A stretch of 35,540 nt of DNA from Streptomyces spiramenti (GCF_012034385.1 NZ_JAAVJB010000032.1:1-35540), one strand, 5' to 3'. Counted from the first letter of the stretch, positions 25,771 to 33,793 are shown. Translations and numbers: made by a program. The notes: a model not told the origin generated them from the letters alone.

Positions 25771-25815
25771 CCACCGACCCCGCCACCGACCCCGCCACCG
25801 GCCCCGCCACCGGCC
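25771..25815. repeat. 12-base tandem repeat CCACCGACCCCG
   Basis: CCACCGACCCCG twice, then CCACCGGCCCCG and a partial CCACCGGCC, between the regulator and kinase genes. Twelve bases keep a reading frame, and a GTG at 25764 would read it as Asp-Pro-Ala-Thr repeats. Confidence 0.85.
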
Positions 25816-25955
25816 GTCGCACGCCGCCGGGGCGGGGCGGCACGGACCGCTCGGCCCCGCCGGTCGGGGCCGAGAGCCACCACGCCGACGTTCGCGGCAG
25901 CCGTCTTCACGACGGCTGCGGGCCGGGCGGTGGGGCCGACCCGGAGGGTGTCACC

Positions 25956-27362
25956 GTGCGGTGCGTCCGTCCGGGGCTGCTCGGTCTCCGCGGCAAGCTC
26001 GCGCTCAGTGTGGCCGCGGTCGCCGCCCTGGTGGCGGCCGTCATCGGTGTGCTGGTCCACGAGCAGACCTCGCGCACCCAGCTCGACACCGCCCGCCGCG
26101 ACCTCGACGCCTCGCTGCTCGCCGCCGTCGCCGACTACGAGCGGATGATCGACGGCGGCGTGCTGGTGAACCCGCCGGAGCTGCCGCAGCTCCTGCGCGA
26201 CACCATCGAGACGCGACCGGTGCGCGCAACGCTCCTGGACCACTCCGATGGCGAACCGGTCCTCTGGGCGGCGCTGCTGGAGCGCCCCTCGCCGGTGCCG
26301 CCGCCCGACGACGCGGCGGCGCCCGTCGACAGCGCGCCGGGGGCGGCGGAGGGGCCCGCCACGGTGCTCGCCGTCCGGCAGAGCTACCTGCCGCAGACAG
26401 AGGCACTGGGCGCGCTCGACCGGACTCTCCTGGGTGCCGGTCTGATCGCCACCGGGCTCGGCAGCCTGCTCGGGTTGCTGCTGGCGACCGTCGGCGGCCG
26501 TCGCATCGCGGGGTCGGCCCGGACCGCCCAGCGCATCGCCCAGGGCGACCTGGCGGCGCGCGTCCGACCCCGCGGCCGGGACGAGATCGCGCGCATGGCG
26601 ACCGCCGTCAACACCATGGCCGACGCGCTCCAGGTGCGACTGGAGGCGGAACGCCGGATCACCGCGGACATCGCCCACGAACTGCGGACCCCGGTCGCCG
26701 GGTTGGTCACCGCGGCCGAGCTGCTGCCGCCGGGCAGGCCGACCGAACTGGTGCGGGACCGGGCCCGGACCCTGCGGCGTCTGGTCGAGGACGTGCTGGA
26801 GGTGGCGCGGCTGGACACCGCCGGCGTGGAGGAGGCCGAGTTCGAGTGCTGCCTTACCAGCGAACTGGCGCGGCAGGCGGTCGCAGCCTGTGCCGACCAG
26901 CTCCCCGAGGCGGCGGGGGGCGAATCGATCACCCTGACCGTCACCGCCGACGCGGAGGTACGCACCGACCCCCGCCGGGTCGCCCGGGTCCTGGCCAACC
27001 TGCTCTCCAACGCGTTGCGCCACGGCGGTGCGCCGGTGGGACTGGAGGTGGACGGTCCGCTGCTGCGCGTCCGTGACGACGGCCCGGGGTTCCCCGTCGA
27101 ACTCCTGGCCCAGGGACCCCAGCGGTTCCGCACCGCCGCGCGCGAGCGGGGGCGGGGAACGGGCCTGGGGCTGACCATCGTCGCCGGGCAGGCACGGTTG
27201 CTCGGCGCCCGCGTCCACCGTGCCAACCCCCTCGGCGGCGGCGCCGTCACCGAACTGCTGCTGCCCACCGGCAGCCCCGGCAGCGGGGGCTCCGGCAGGT
27301 CCGGCCCCGGCAGCTCCGGCGGCGGTCTCTCGGCGGTCTCCGGAGCGCCGACGGCCGGGTGA
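25956..27362 (+). CDS. Sensor histidine kinase with two membrane helices
   Basis: Product of 468 residues from GTG 25956, chosen for its strong GGAGGGTG site; an upstream GTG 25764 in frame would add 64 low-complexity residues. First membrane helix about 15-35, then an extracytoplasmic sensor region of about 120 residues with a Pro/Ala-rich part, second helix about 157-179, HAMP about 181-233 (RIAQGDLAARVRPRGRDEI). Next come the phosphoacceptor box ADIAHELRTP with His241, and the HATPase domain with NLLSNALRHG (Asn352), DDGPGF and GRGTGLGLTIV. It would phosphorylate the preceding regulator. The ligand is unknown; two lipoproteins encoded upstream may interact with the sensor region. The Gly/Ser tail after about 440 is disordered. 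Confidence 0.92.
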   Translation: MRCVRPGLLGLRGKLALSVAAVAALVAAVIGVLVHEQTSRTQLDTARRDLDASLLAAVADYERMIDGGVLVNPPELPQLLRDTIETRPVRATLLDHSDGEPVLWAALLERPSPVPPPDDAAAPVDSAPGAAEGPATVLAVRQSYLPQTEALGALDRTLLGAGLIATGLGSLLGLLLATVGGRRIAGSARTAQRIAQGDLAARVRPRGRDEIARMATAVNTMADALQVRLEAERRITADIAHELRTPVAGLVTAAELLPPGRPTELVRDRARTLRRLVEDVLEVARLDTAGVEEAEFECCLTSELARQAVAACADQLPEAAGGESITLTVTADAEVRTDPRRVARVLANLLSNALRHGGAPVGLEVDGPLLRVRDDGPGFPVELLAQGPQRFRTAARERGRGTGLGLTIVAGQARLLGARVHRANPLGGGAVTELLLPTGSPGSGGSGRSGPGSSGGGLSAVSGAPTAG

Positions 27363-27490
27363 GTCGGTGAGCCGGCACGGGGCCGGCGCCGTGCGGACGC
27401 GGGCCCTCCCCGCCACACGCCGCACGACCGCCGCACGCCGCCGCGCGGCGGGGCGCAGCGGCTGTCGGTGGTGTGGGTGAGACTGGCGGG

Positions 27491-28213
27491 ATGGCACCGC
27501 CCACCTCACCCCGGCCCGCCCGATCGACGCGCTCCACCGGCGGCGGTGAGCCCACCGCGCCGGCGGTGGCCCCACCGCGCCCGCCCGTGTACGAGACGCC
27601 GGTCCTGCGGCCCGGCGACCGGTACGACCTGGAACCCGGCGCCGACTGCGACGGGGTCGAGTTCGACGGCACCGACCTCGCGGGCGGGTCCGGCAGGGGC
27701 GCCACGCTGCTGGGGTGCGTGCTCCGCGGCTGCCCGCTCGACGAGACCGATCTGCGCCGGGCACGGCTGGTCGACTCGCTGCTCACCGGGGTCCGAGGTG
27801 TCGGGACGGCACTCGCCGAGGCGACGCTGCGCGACACCGAGATCCTCGACGCCCGCCTCGGCGGGGTGCAGTTGAGCGCCGCGCGGCTGGACCGCGTCCG
27901 GTTCCGGGGCGGCAAGGTCGACTACCTCAACCTGCGGCAGGCACGGCTGACCGACGTCAGCTTCGAGGACTGCGTGCTGGTCGAACCGGACTTCTCCGGC
28001 GCCCGGTTGGAGCGGGTGTCGTTCGCGGGGTGCGAGCTGCGCGGTGCCGACTTCGCGGGCACCACCCTGCGCGACGTAGATCTGCGGGGCGCGGCGCGGC
28101 TGGAGGTCGGTCGTGGGGTGGCCGAGCTGGCCGGTGCGGTGGTCAGCCCCGCGCAGCTGCTGGAACTCGCCCCCGCGTTGGCCGCGGCGACAGGGCTGCG
28201 GGTCGTCCCCTGA
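27491..28213 (+). CDS. Pentapeptide-repeat protein
   Basis: Product of 240 residues. After about 40 Pro/Thr/Ser-rich residues, repeats of A(D/N)LXX type run from about 65 to 205. Examples are DGVEFDGTDLAGG, DETDLRRARLVDS, VRFRGGKVDYLNLRQARL, DFSGARLERVSF and GADFAGTTLRDVDL, predicting a right-handed four-sided beta-helix. A short helical C-terminal part follows. Some such proteins mimic DNA and protect gyrase from quinolones; most have unknown roles and nothing here singles out gyrase. ATG 27491 is chosen; GTG 27473 and 27471 are alternatives. GAGACT ending 6 bases before the ATG may be a -10 of a leaderless mRNA. Convergent with the next gene. Confidence 0.88.
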   Translation: MAPPTSPRPARSTRSTGGGEPTAPAVAPPRPPVYETPVLRPGDRYDLEPGADCDGVEFDGTDLAGGSGRGATLLGCVLRGCPLDETDLRRARLVDSLLTGVRGVGTALAEATLRDTEILDARLGGVQLSAARLDRVRFRGGKVDYLNLRQARLTDVSFEDCVLVEPDFSGARLERVSFAGCELRGADFAGTTLRDVDLRGAARLEVGRGVAELAGAVVSPAQLLELAPALAAATGLRVVP

Positions 28214-28238
28214 CGGCTGCGTCCGGCGTGCCGCGGCG

Positions 28239-28736
28239 TCAGACCCGGGGAAAGCGGGCGAGCAGGTCCCAGACGGCCGGGTTGTGGTCGAGCTCCTCGT
28301 GCATGTCGGTGAGGTCGGCGACGAGGTCGTGCAGGAAGTCCCGCGACTCGCGGCGCAGCTCGCTGTGGGGCACGGAGAGGGTGGGGCCCTCCTCGCGGTC
28401 CCAGTCGGCGCGGACGGCGACATGGCCGAACCGACGTTCGAACCGGAGGAGTTCGGTGGACTCGGTGAAGTCCAGCTCCGCATGTTGCGGTCGCGCGGCC
28501 CGGCTGCCCATGGGATCGCGGTCCAGCCGCTCGGCGATGTCGCACAGCGCCCAGGCGAAGTCCAGGACGGGTACCCACCCCCAGGAGGTGGAGAGCTCCT
28601 CGTCGGTCACGGTGTCGGCCAGGTAGACGTCGCCGCAGAAGAGGTCGTGGCGCAGCGACCGCACGTCGGCGGTGCGGTACTCCGTCTGGGGCGGGTCCGG
28701 GAAGCGACGGGAGAGCGCGTAGCCGATGTCGAGCAC
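28239..28736 (-). CDS. Uncharacterised cytoplasmic protein
   Basis: Product of 165 residues, start GTG 28736, with no signal peptide or membrane helix. It is rich in Asp, Glu, Arg and Trp, with TADVRSLRHDLFCGDVYLAD, WGWVPVLDFAWALCDIAERL and a C-terminal helix region DFLHDLVADLTDMHEEL. Strong third-position bias supports coding. I recall similar proteins of this size being widespread in Streptomyces, but no function. CACGAT on minus lies 6 bases before the GTG, so it may be leaderless. Downstream of terD on the same strand, after 159 bases. Confidence 0.78.
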   Translation of the reverse strand: MLDIGYALSRRFPDPPQTEYRTADVRSLRHDLFCGDVYLADTVTDEELSTSWGWVPVLDFAWALCDIAERLDRDPMGSRAARPQHAELDFTESTELLRFERRFGHVAVRADWDREEGPTLSVPHSELRRESRDFLHDLVADLTDMHEELDHNPAVWDLLARFPRV

Positions 28737-28895
28737 CGGTCCATCGTGTCACGCGGGCGGCCGGGGCCTCCCGGCGGTCCGCGGGGGCCGGGCGGTTCGG
28801 GCACAGCCCGCCGCCGGTGGCCGCCGGCCCCGGGAACGCCGGCCGGGCCCGCTGCGGGGCGTCGGCCGGCGTCCGGCGCGCAGGGCCGTGGTGGC

Positions 28896-29471
28896 TCAGA
28901 CGTTGACGCTGTAGTCCTGCGCGATGCCGCGCAGGCCCGAGGCGTAACCCTGGCCGACCGCGCGGAACTTCCACTCGGCGCCGCTGCGGTACAGCTCGCC
29001 GAAGACCATGGCGGTCTCGGTCGAGGCGTCCTCGGTCAGGTCGTAGCGGGCGATCTCGGTGCCGCCGGCCTGGTTCACGACGCGGATGTACGCGTTGCGG
29101 ACCTGGCCGAAGCTCTGGCCACGCGCGTCGGCGTCGTGGATGGAGACCGGGAAGACGACCTTGTCGATCTCGGGGCCGAGACCGTCGAGGAAGACCTTGA
29201 TCTCCTCGTCGTCGCCCTCGCCTTCGCCGGTGGTGTTGTCACCGGCGTGCTGGATCGCCTGGTCCGGGGAGATCAGGTTGTTGTAGAAGATGAAGTGACC
29301 GTCGGAGACGACCTTGCCGCCGGCGTCCACGGCGATGGCGGAGGCGTCGAGGTCGAAGTCGGCGCCGGTGGTGGTGCGCGTGTCCCAGCCGAGACCGATG
29401 GTCACGGCGGTCAGGCCCGGGGCCTCCTTGCTCAGCGAGACGTTGCCGCCCTTGGTGAGGCTCACAACCAT
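28896..29471 (-). CDS. terD: TerD-family tellurium-resistance/stress protein
   Basis: Product of 191 residues, the standard length. Seen are [27 protein letters not shown] cut by the family's beta-turns, the calcium-binding acidic patches FDLDASA and [34 protein letters not shown], and the C-terminal [19 protein letters not shown]. TerD proteins bind Ca2+ and belong to a membrane-linked stress system named for tellurite resistance. In S. coelicolor TerD-type proteins affect development. It is a solitary gene here, with no other ter genes in the window. The start ATG 29471 has AAGGGG about 9 bases upstream; a GTG two codons later is also possible. Confidence 0.95.
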   Translation of the reverse strand: MVVSLTKGGNVSLSKEAPGLTAVTIGLGWDTRTTTGADFDLDASAIAVDAGGKVVSDGHFIFYNNLISPDQAIQHAGDNTTGEGEGDDEEIKVFLDGLGPEIDKVVFPVSIHDADARGQSFGQVRNAYIRVVNQAGGTEIARYDLTEDASTETAMVFGELYRSGAEWKFRAVGQGYASGLRGIAQDYSVNV

Positions 29472-29704
29472 AAGTAGATCCCCTTGGTCGTTATCTGGCG
29501 TTGCGTTGCGGGGGCACGGAGTCGTGTCCGGACCCGACGTTACCGTTTCTTTGCCAACGGCTCGTGGCCCCGGCTGGTTCCCGCCCCCCGGGGTCCACCT
29601 GCGGGCGGTACGCGGGGTGACGGGTCGGGTCCGCGCGTGCGTTCCGCCGTCGCCCGCCGATAACGGGGTGCGGGGGAGCGCCCCCGAGGGGGATCATTGC
29701 CCCC

Positions 29705-30166
29705 ATGCCCGGGCCCTATGTCATCGCAGCGGCACCCGTCGACGGCTCCGGCCGCGCGGGTGGGCCGCTGTACCTGCCCGAGGCCGAGCTGAGCTGGCGG
29801 TTCTCCCGTTCCTCCGGCCCGGGCGGACAGCACGTGAACACCAGCGACAGCCGGGTGGAGCTGAGCTTCGACCTCGCGGCGACCGGCGCGCTGCCGGAGG
29901 CGCTGCGGGAACGCGCGCTGGAGCGCCTCGCCGGACGGCTCCGCGGCGGTGTCCTCACTGTCCGGGTGTCGACCTTCCGTTCGCAGTGGCGCAACCGGGA
30001 GGAGGCGGCGCGGCGGATGGCGGCGCTGCTGGCCGAGGCCGTCGCGCCGCCGCCGCGTGCCCGGCGGAGCCGCAAGGTGTCGCGCGGCTCCAACGAGCGG
30101 CGGCTGCGGCAGAAGAAGGCGCGGGGCGACGTCAAGCGGGGGCGGACCGGGGACGGTTGGGACTGA
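29705..30166 (+). CDS. arfB: ArfB-type peptidyl-tRNA hydrolase (ribosome rescue)
   Basis: Release-factor-like protein of 153 residues. It has the catalytic GGQ (Gly40-Gln42, in SSGPGGQHVNTSDSRVEL), the release-factor domain-3 fold without codon-recognition domains, and a basic C-terminal tail (RRSRKVSRGSNERRLRQKK). The tail enters the mRNA channel of stalled ribosomes so that GGQ frees the nascent chain. The start ATG 29705 has GAGGGGG about 11 bases upstream; ATCATT lies 6 bases before the ATG, so a leaderless start is also possible. Divergent from terD and convergent with the flavin reductase gene. Confidence 0.93.
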   Translation: MPGPYVIAAAPVDGSGRAGGPLYLPEAELSWRFSRSSGPGGQHVNTSDSRVELSFDLAATGALPEALRERALERLAGRLRGGVLTVRVSTFRSQWRNREEAARRMAALLAEAVAPPPRARRSRKVSRGSNERRLRQKKARGDVKRGRTGDGWD

Positions 30167-30198
30167 CCGACCGCCACTGCCCGTTGCGCGCCTTCCGG

Positions 30199-30225
30199 TA
30201 CCACCCCGGGCGCGCCGGGGACGGT
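30199..30225. terminator. Terminator between arfB and the flavin reductase gene
   Basis: ACC-A-CCCCGG and CCGGGG-A-CGGT form a stem around GCGCG between two convergent genes. Confidence 0.6.
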
Positions 30226-30231
30226 CACGCC

Positions 30232-30251
30232 GGGGCGGGGCGGGGCGGGGC
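30232..30251 (+). repeat. Four GGGGC pentamers (G-quadruplex motif)
   Basis: GGGGC repeated four times: four G4 tracts with one-base loops, a strong candidate for a G-quadruplex. It lies 14 bases past the flavin reductase stop. Confidence 0.9.
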
Positions 30252-30264
30252 GCGTCCGCGACCC

Positions 30265-30888
30265 TCAGCCGAGGGCGCCGTACCTGCCGCGCGAGTACAA
30301 CAGGGGGCCGTCGGCGGTGGCCGGCAGCCGGGTCGCCAGAACCCGGCCGATGTACAGCGTGTGGTCCCCGGCGGTCACCCGCTGCTCGGTGCGGCACTCG
30401 ACCGACGCCAGGGCGCCGTGCGGCAGTGGGGCGCCGGTGTGCTCGCCGATGTCGTGGGGCGTCTCGCGGAATATGAGCCGGTCGCTGAGTCTGCCCTTCA
30501 TGGCGAACCGTCCGGCCAGCGCGTGCTGCCCCGCCGCGAGGAGCGAGGCGGCCCAGTGGTCCTGGCGGTCGAGGATGTCGGCCATGCGCGAACCGGTGCG
30601 CACGCTGACCATGACCAGCGGCGGTTCCAGGGACACGGAGAGGAACGAGGTGGCGGTCATGCCCGCCCCCGCACCGATCGGGTCCTCCTCCTCGTCGTGC
30701 GCGGTGACCAGCACCACCCCGGCCGCCAAGCGGGTCATCGCGGCACGGAACTCGTCCTGGCTCACCCCTCCAGCATGACCGCTCGGGGGCTGCGCCGCGG
30801 GCACCGGCGCGGCGATGGTCGCCGCCCCCGGCGTCCGGGCACCGTCGGCTCCGGTGATACTCCTGGGACTCTCCGCGCTACTGAACAC
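30265..30888 (-). CDS. Flavin reductase-like (FMN-binding split-barrel) protein
   Basis: From about residue 43 the product matches flavin:NAD(P)H reductase-like proteins: QDEFRAAMTRLAAGVVLVTA, GMTATSFLSVSLEPPLVMVS, SRMADIL, FAVKG-like RFAMKGRLSDRLIF, VECRTEQRVTAGDHTLYIGRV near the end, and SRGRYGALG. Such proteins supply reduced flavin to two-component monooxygenases; no partner gene is near. The start is uncertain. GTG 30888 (chosen, 207 aa) has TACGTT 7 bases upstream, as for a leaderless mRNA. GTG 30765 (166 aa, the usual family length) has GGAGG only 2 bases away, too close. The first 41 residues are Pro/Ala-rich. Convergent with arfB. Confidence 0.88.
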   Translation of the reverse strand: MFSSAESPRSITGADGARTPGAATIAAPVPAAQPPSGHAGGVSQDEFRAAMTRLAAGVVLVTAHDEEEDPIGAGAGMTATSFLSVSLEPPLVMVSVRTGSRMADILDRQDHWAASLLAAGQHALAGRFAMKGRLSDRLIFRETPHDIGEHTGAPLPHGALASVECRTEQRVTAGDHTLYIGRVLATRLPATADGPLLYSRGRYGALG

Positions 30889-30895
30889 AGGGAAG

Positions 30896-30901
30896 AACGT
30901 A
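30896..30901 (-). promoter_or_regulatory. -10 of a possible leaderless flavin reductase mRNA
   Basis: TACGTT on minus, 7 bases before GTG 30888; no ribosome binding site in between. Confidence 0.4.
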
Positions 30902-31017
30902 ACCGCCGTGGGCGCGCCCGCGCATCGGGCGGTGGTACCAGTGGGACGCGCGTGGACCTACGTCGCGCGACCGAGCACCACCGTTGTGTGACATGGATCA
31001 CAGCAGCAAAGTTCTGA

Positions 31018-31032
31018 TTGACCCTGTGTACC
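31018..31032 (+). promoter_or_regulatory. BldD-like operator upstream of cdgB
   Basis: TTGACCCTGTGTACC fits the BldD consensus nTnACnC(A/T)GnGTnAn at every fixed position except the last A. It lies 66 bases before the cyclase gene. BldD with c-di-GMP represses developmental genes, and I recall cdgB as a BldD target in S. coelicolor. Confidence 0.72.
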
Positions 31033-31097
31033 TAGCGCACAGCTCGCTGTGATTCAGTGGCCTGTGTATCTGCATGTGCATTCGGCTGGGGGTGTGA

Positions 31098-32684
31098 ATG
31101 GGAACGGAGACCGAGCCGTACGTCCGCCTGGCATCGCTGCGCGAACTGCACAATGCCGTGGCTCGTCTCAACACCGCCCGCTCCATGGCCGCCACCCTCC
31201 AGACGATCGTGGACGGCGTGGTCGAGGCCGTCGACTTCGAGCTCGCCGCCGTCAACCTCGTCCGCCCCGACGGCGACCTGCTGGTTGCGGCCGTCGCGGG
31301 CGACACCGAGGTCGAGACCAACCTCGCCGGCCGCACCGGCTCCCGGGAGTCGTGGCAGCGGCGGCTCGGCATGGGCGAGCGCTGGGGCGAGCTCTGCTTC
31401 ATCCCCTACACCGAGTCCTGGGCACTGGACGACGACGTCCCCACCTGGACCAGCACCGGGCCCGCCCCCCGCTACCCCGACGAGTGGCACCCCATGGACC
31501 TGCTCTACGCACCCATGGCCACCGCCGAGGGCGAACTCCTCGGCGTGCTCTCCGTCGACCGCCCCAGCAACGGCCGCCGCCCCGGGCCCTGGATACGGGA
31601 GGCGCTCCAGCTCTACGCCTCCCAGGCCGCGATCGCGATATCCAACGCCCGGCTGCGCGGCAACATGCAGCGCGCGCTGCAACGGCTGGAACGGGAGCAG
31701 CAGGCGCTCCGCGCCAGCGAGGAGAGCTTCCGGCAGGCGTTCGAGTACGCGCCCAGCGGCATGGCCATCGCCGAGGTCGGCGGCGAGGAGGAGGGGCTGC
31801 TCCTCCGCGTGAACGACGCGCTGTGCCGCCTCCTGGGCCGCCCCATGACGCTGCTCCGCCGCTGCGCCTTCTCCGACCTCGTCCACCCCGAGGACATGGG
31901 CGTGCTGCTGCGCACCTCGGCCGAGGGCGGCCGTGCCGAACTCCGGCTCAGCCGCCGCGACGGCTCCTACGTCTGGGTCTCGCTCCGCAACTCCGTCGTG
32001 GCCGACACCACCGACGGCCCCCGCTTCCTCCTCACCCACGTCGAGGACATCGAGGAGCGGAAGCGCCACGAGCTCCAGCTCCGGCACCGCGCCAGCCACG
32101 ACTCCCTCACCGGTCTCCCCAACAGCGCCGAGCTGCGGCAGCGGCTCGGCAGTCGCATCTGCGACCGACCGGGCGACGGCCCGCCGCTGCGCTCCACCGA
32201 CGCCTTCACCGGCCTGGGGACCCCGGCGCCACCCCCCTACGACCACCACGAGCACCTCGTACCGCCCGACGCCCCCGGCAGCGACGGCAAGGGCCTCGCG
32301 GTGCTCTTCTGCGACCTCGACGGCTTCAAGTCGATCAACGATCGGCACGGGCACGGCTACGGCGACGCCGCCCTCCAGGAGGTCGCGCGGCGGCTGCTGC
32401 GGGCCGTGCGGGACGACGACACCGTCGCCCGGCTCGGCGGCGACGAGTTCGTCGTGCTCGCCGACGGCCTCGGCGCGGCGGAGGCGTCCGACCTGGCGGT
32501 CCGCCTCCGGCAGGCGATCATCCCGCCGATGCGCGTGGAGGACCGCGTCCTGCGGGTCGGCGCGAGTTTCGGTATCGGGTGGGCCGCCTGCGGCACCACG
32601 ACGGAGCAGATCCTGGAGTCGGCCGACCAGCGCATGTACATAGAGAAGCGGTCCCGCCCCCACCACCGGCGCCGGGCAGGCTGA
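31098..32684 (+). CDS. cdgB: Diguanylate cyclase CdgB (GAF-PAS-GGDEF)
   Basis: Cytoplasmic c-di-GMP synthase of 528 residues. N-terminal GAF domain (about 20-175, TLQTIVDGVVEAVDFELAAVN cut short, LLYAPMATAEGELLGVLSVD), PAS/PAC domain (about 205-330, FRQAFEYAPSGMAIAE, LLTHVEDIEERKR) and GGDEF domain (about 335-525). The active-site GGDEF (447-451) is intact, as is the inhibitory I-site RDDD (438-441) five residues before it. An insert of about 45 Pro/Asp-rich residues (about 360-405) lies between TGLPN and FCDLDGFKSIND. There is no EAL domain. The start ATG 31098 has GGGGGTG upstream. A BldD-like box precedes the gene. In Streptomyces c-di-GMP binds BldD to hold off sporulation, so feedback control is likely. 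Order before nagA matches S. coelicolor as I recall it. Confidence 0.92.
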   Translation: MGTETEPYVRLASLRELHNAVARLNTARSMAATLQTIVDGVVEAVDFELAAVNLVRPDGDLLVAAVAGDTEVETNLAGRTGSRESWQRRLGMGERWGELCFIPYTESWALDDDVPTWTSTGPAPRYPDEWHPMDLLYAPMATAEGELLGVLSVDRPSNGRRPGPWIREALQLYASQAAIAISNARLRGNMQRALQRLEREQQALRASEESFRQAFEYAPSGMAIAEVGGEEEGLLLRVNDALCRLLGRPMTLLRRCAFSDLVHPEDMGVLLRTSAEGGRAELRLSRRDGSYVWVSLRNSVVADTTDGPRFLLTHVEDIEERKRHELQLRHRASHDSLTGLPNSAELRQRLGSRICDRPGDGPPLRSTDAFTGLGTPAPPPYDHHEHLVPPDAPGSDGKGLAVLFCDLDGFKSINDRHGHGYGDAALQEVARRLLRAVRDDDTVARLGGDEFVVLADGLGAAEASDLAVRLRQAIIPPMRVEDRVLRVGASFGIGWAACGTTTEQILESADQRMYIEKRSRPHHRRRAG

Positions 32685-32752
32685 GTCGCCGGTCGGAGCC
32701 GGGTGTGGCCGTCCGCACCTCCACCGTGCCGTTCTGTGTGCCACGAACGCTG

Positions 32753-32758
32753 TAGGCT
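32753..32758 (+). promoter_or_regulatory. Predicted -10 of the carbohydrate-binding-like gene
   Basis: TAGGCT, 27 bases before ATG 32786; the -35 is weak. This suggests the gene is transcribed separately from cdgB. Confidence 0.45.
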
Positions 32759-32785
32759 CGGCCTCGAAGGACCAGGGCGGGGACG

Positions 32786-33793
32786 ATGGGAGCGCAGGAG
32801 ATGAGCGCGGGGAACAACGGTAACGGCCGGCCCGAGGGCGGCGAGGACCCCTTCGGCTACCTCTACCGTCCGCAGGACGGCCAGGCGGCGCCGCCCCAGG
32901 GGCCCCAGCAGCCCTCGTACCACGATGTGCGCCCCGTCGGTGAACGACGCGGACAGCGCACCGGTTACGGCTACCCGCAGCCCGCACCCTTGCACCAGCA
33001 CCCCCAGGACCCCTACTACGCGGCTCCCGAGACCCAGCCCGGCGGTGGCGGCTACCACGCGGCGGGCGGCCCCGGGCCCTACCAGCCCGGCGGTGAGCCC
33101 CCGCGCCGCAACACGCTCCTCATCGGCGCCATCGCGGTGGTCGCGGCCGTCGTCATCGGCGTCGGCGCCGCGCTGATCTTCAGCGGTGACGGCGACGGCG
33201 ACGACCGCGCCGACGACGGCGGCAGCGAGGTCGCACCCGACGGCGGTGAGCAGGGCGGGGAGGATCCCGAGGAGGACGCGACCGAGGAGGAGCCCGGCGA
33301 CGAGGGCGAGGACGAGGAGCAGCCGGAAGGCGAGGAGGAGAACACCGGTGGTGCGCTTCCGACCGCCGACCTCACCTCCGACCTCGACCTCCGCAACGGC
33401 GCCCTTCTCGGCGGCCAGCACGTCGAGGGCGCCCGCAGCCCGGACGGCAGCTACATCGCCGGCCTGGAGGCCGAGCAGGCCACCGTCAGCTGGCGGTTCG
33501 ATTTCGACGGCTCCCCGGGCACCTACCGGCTCTACGTCGGCTACACCATGAACGACGGTGACCAGGAGATGAGCTTCGCCATCAACGACACCGTCCGGTC
33601 GGACAAGGTCAACTTCCGCGACTACCGCTCCGGCGGCTCGTACAAGGACAACTGGACCCGCACCTACAACGAGGTGACCCTTCAGGAGGGCTCCAACCTC
33701 ATCCAGATCGGCTGCGGTTCCAGCGACGGCTGCGACGTCCTCATCGACCGCATCGAGATCACCGAGAACCGCGACGGCGCCGTCGACTGGTGA
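32786..33793 (+). CDS. Membrane-anchored protein with a CBM35/CBM6-like domain
   Basis: Product of 335 residues. A cytoplasmic Gly/Pro/Gln/Tyr-rich N-terminus (about 1-105) precedes one membrane helix (about 110-132, NTLLIGAIAVVAAVVIGVG). An acidic Asp/Glu linker (about 133-190) then leads to an extracellular beta-sandwich (about 200-330): NGALLGGQHVEGA, ATVSWRFDFDG, GTYRLYVGYTMND, EVTLQEGSNLIQIGCG and DVLIDRIEI. These lines resemble carbohydrate-binding modules of families 6 and 35, including the paired Cys late in the domain, but no catalytic domain is attached. It probably binds wall or extracellular glycans. ATG 32786 is chosen; ATG 32801 is also possible. It follows cdgB by 101 bases with its own likely promoter. 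Confidence 0.82.
   Translation: MGAQEMSAGNNGNGRPEGGEDPFGYLYRPQDGQAAPPQGPQQPSYHDVRPVGERRGQRTGYGYPQPAPLHQHPQDPYYAAPETQPGGGGYHAAGGPGPYQPGGEPPRRNTLLIGAIAVVAAVVIGVGAALIFSGDGDGDDRADDGGSEVAPDGGEQGGEDPEEDATEEEPGDEGEDEEQPEGEEENTGGALPTADLTSDLDLRNGALLGGQHVEGARSPDGSYIAGLEAEQATVSWRFDFDGSPGTYRLYVGYTMNDGDQEMSFAINDTVRSDKVNFRDYRSGGSYKDNWTRTYNEVTLQEGSNLIQIGCGSSDGCDVLIDRIEITENRDGAVDW

Noticed and set aside
24828..27764. A 978-codon minus-strand frame across the two-component genes
   Set aside because: Antisense shadow of the regulator and kinase genes, Arg/Gly/Ala-rich and without a ribosome binding site or domain.
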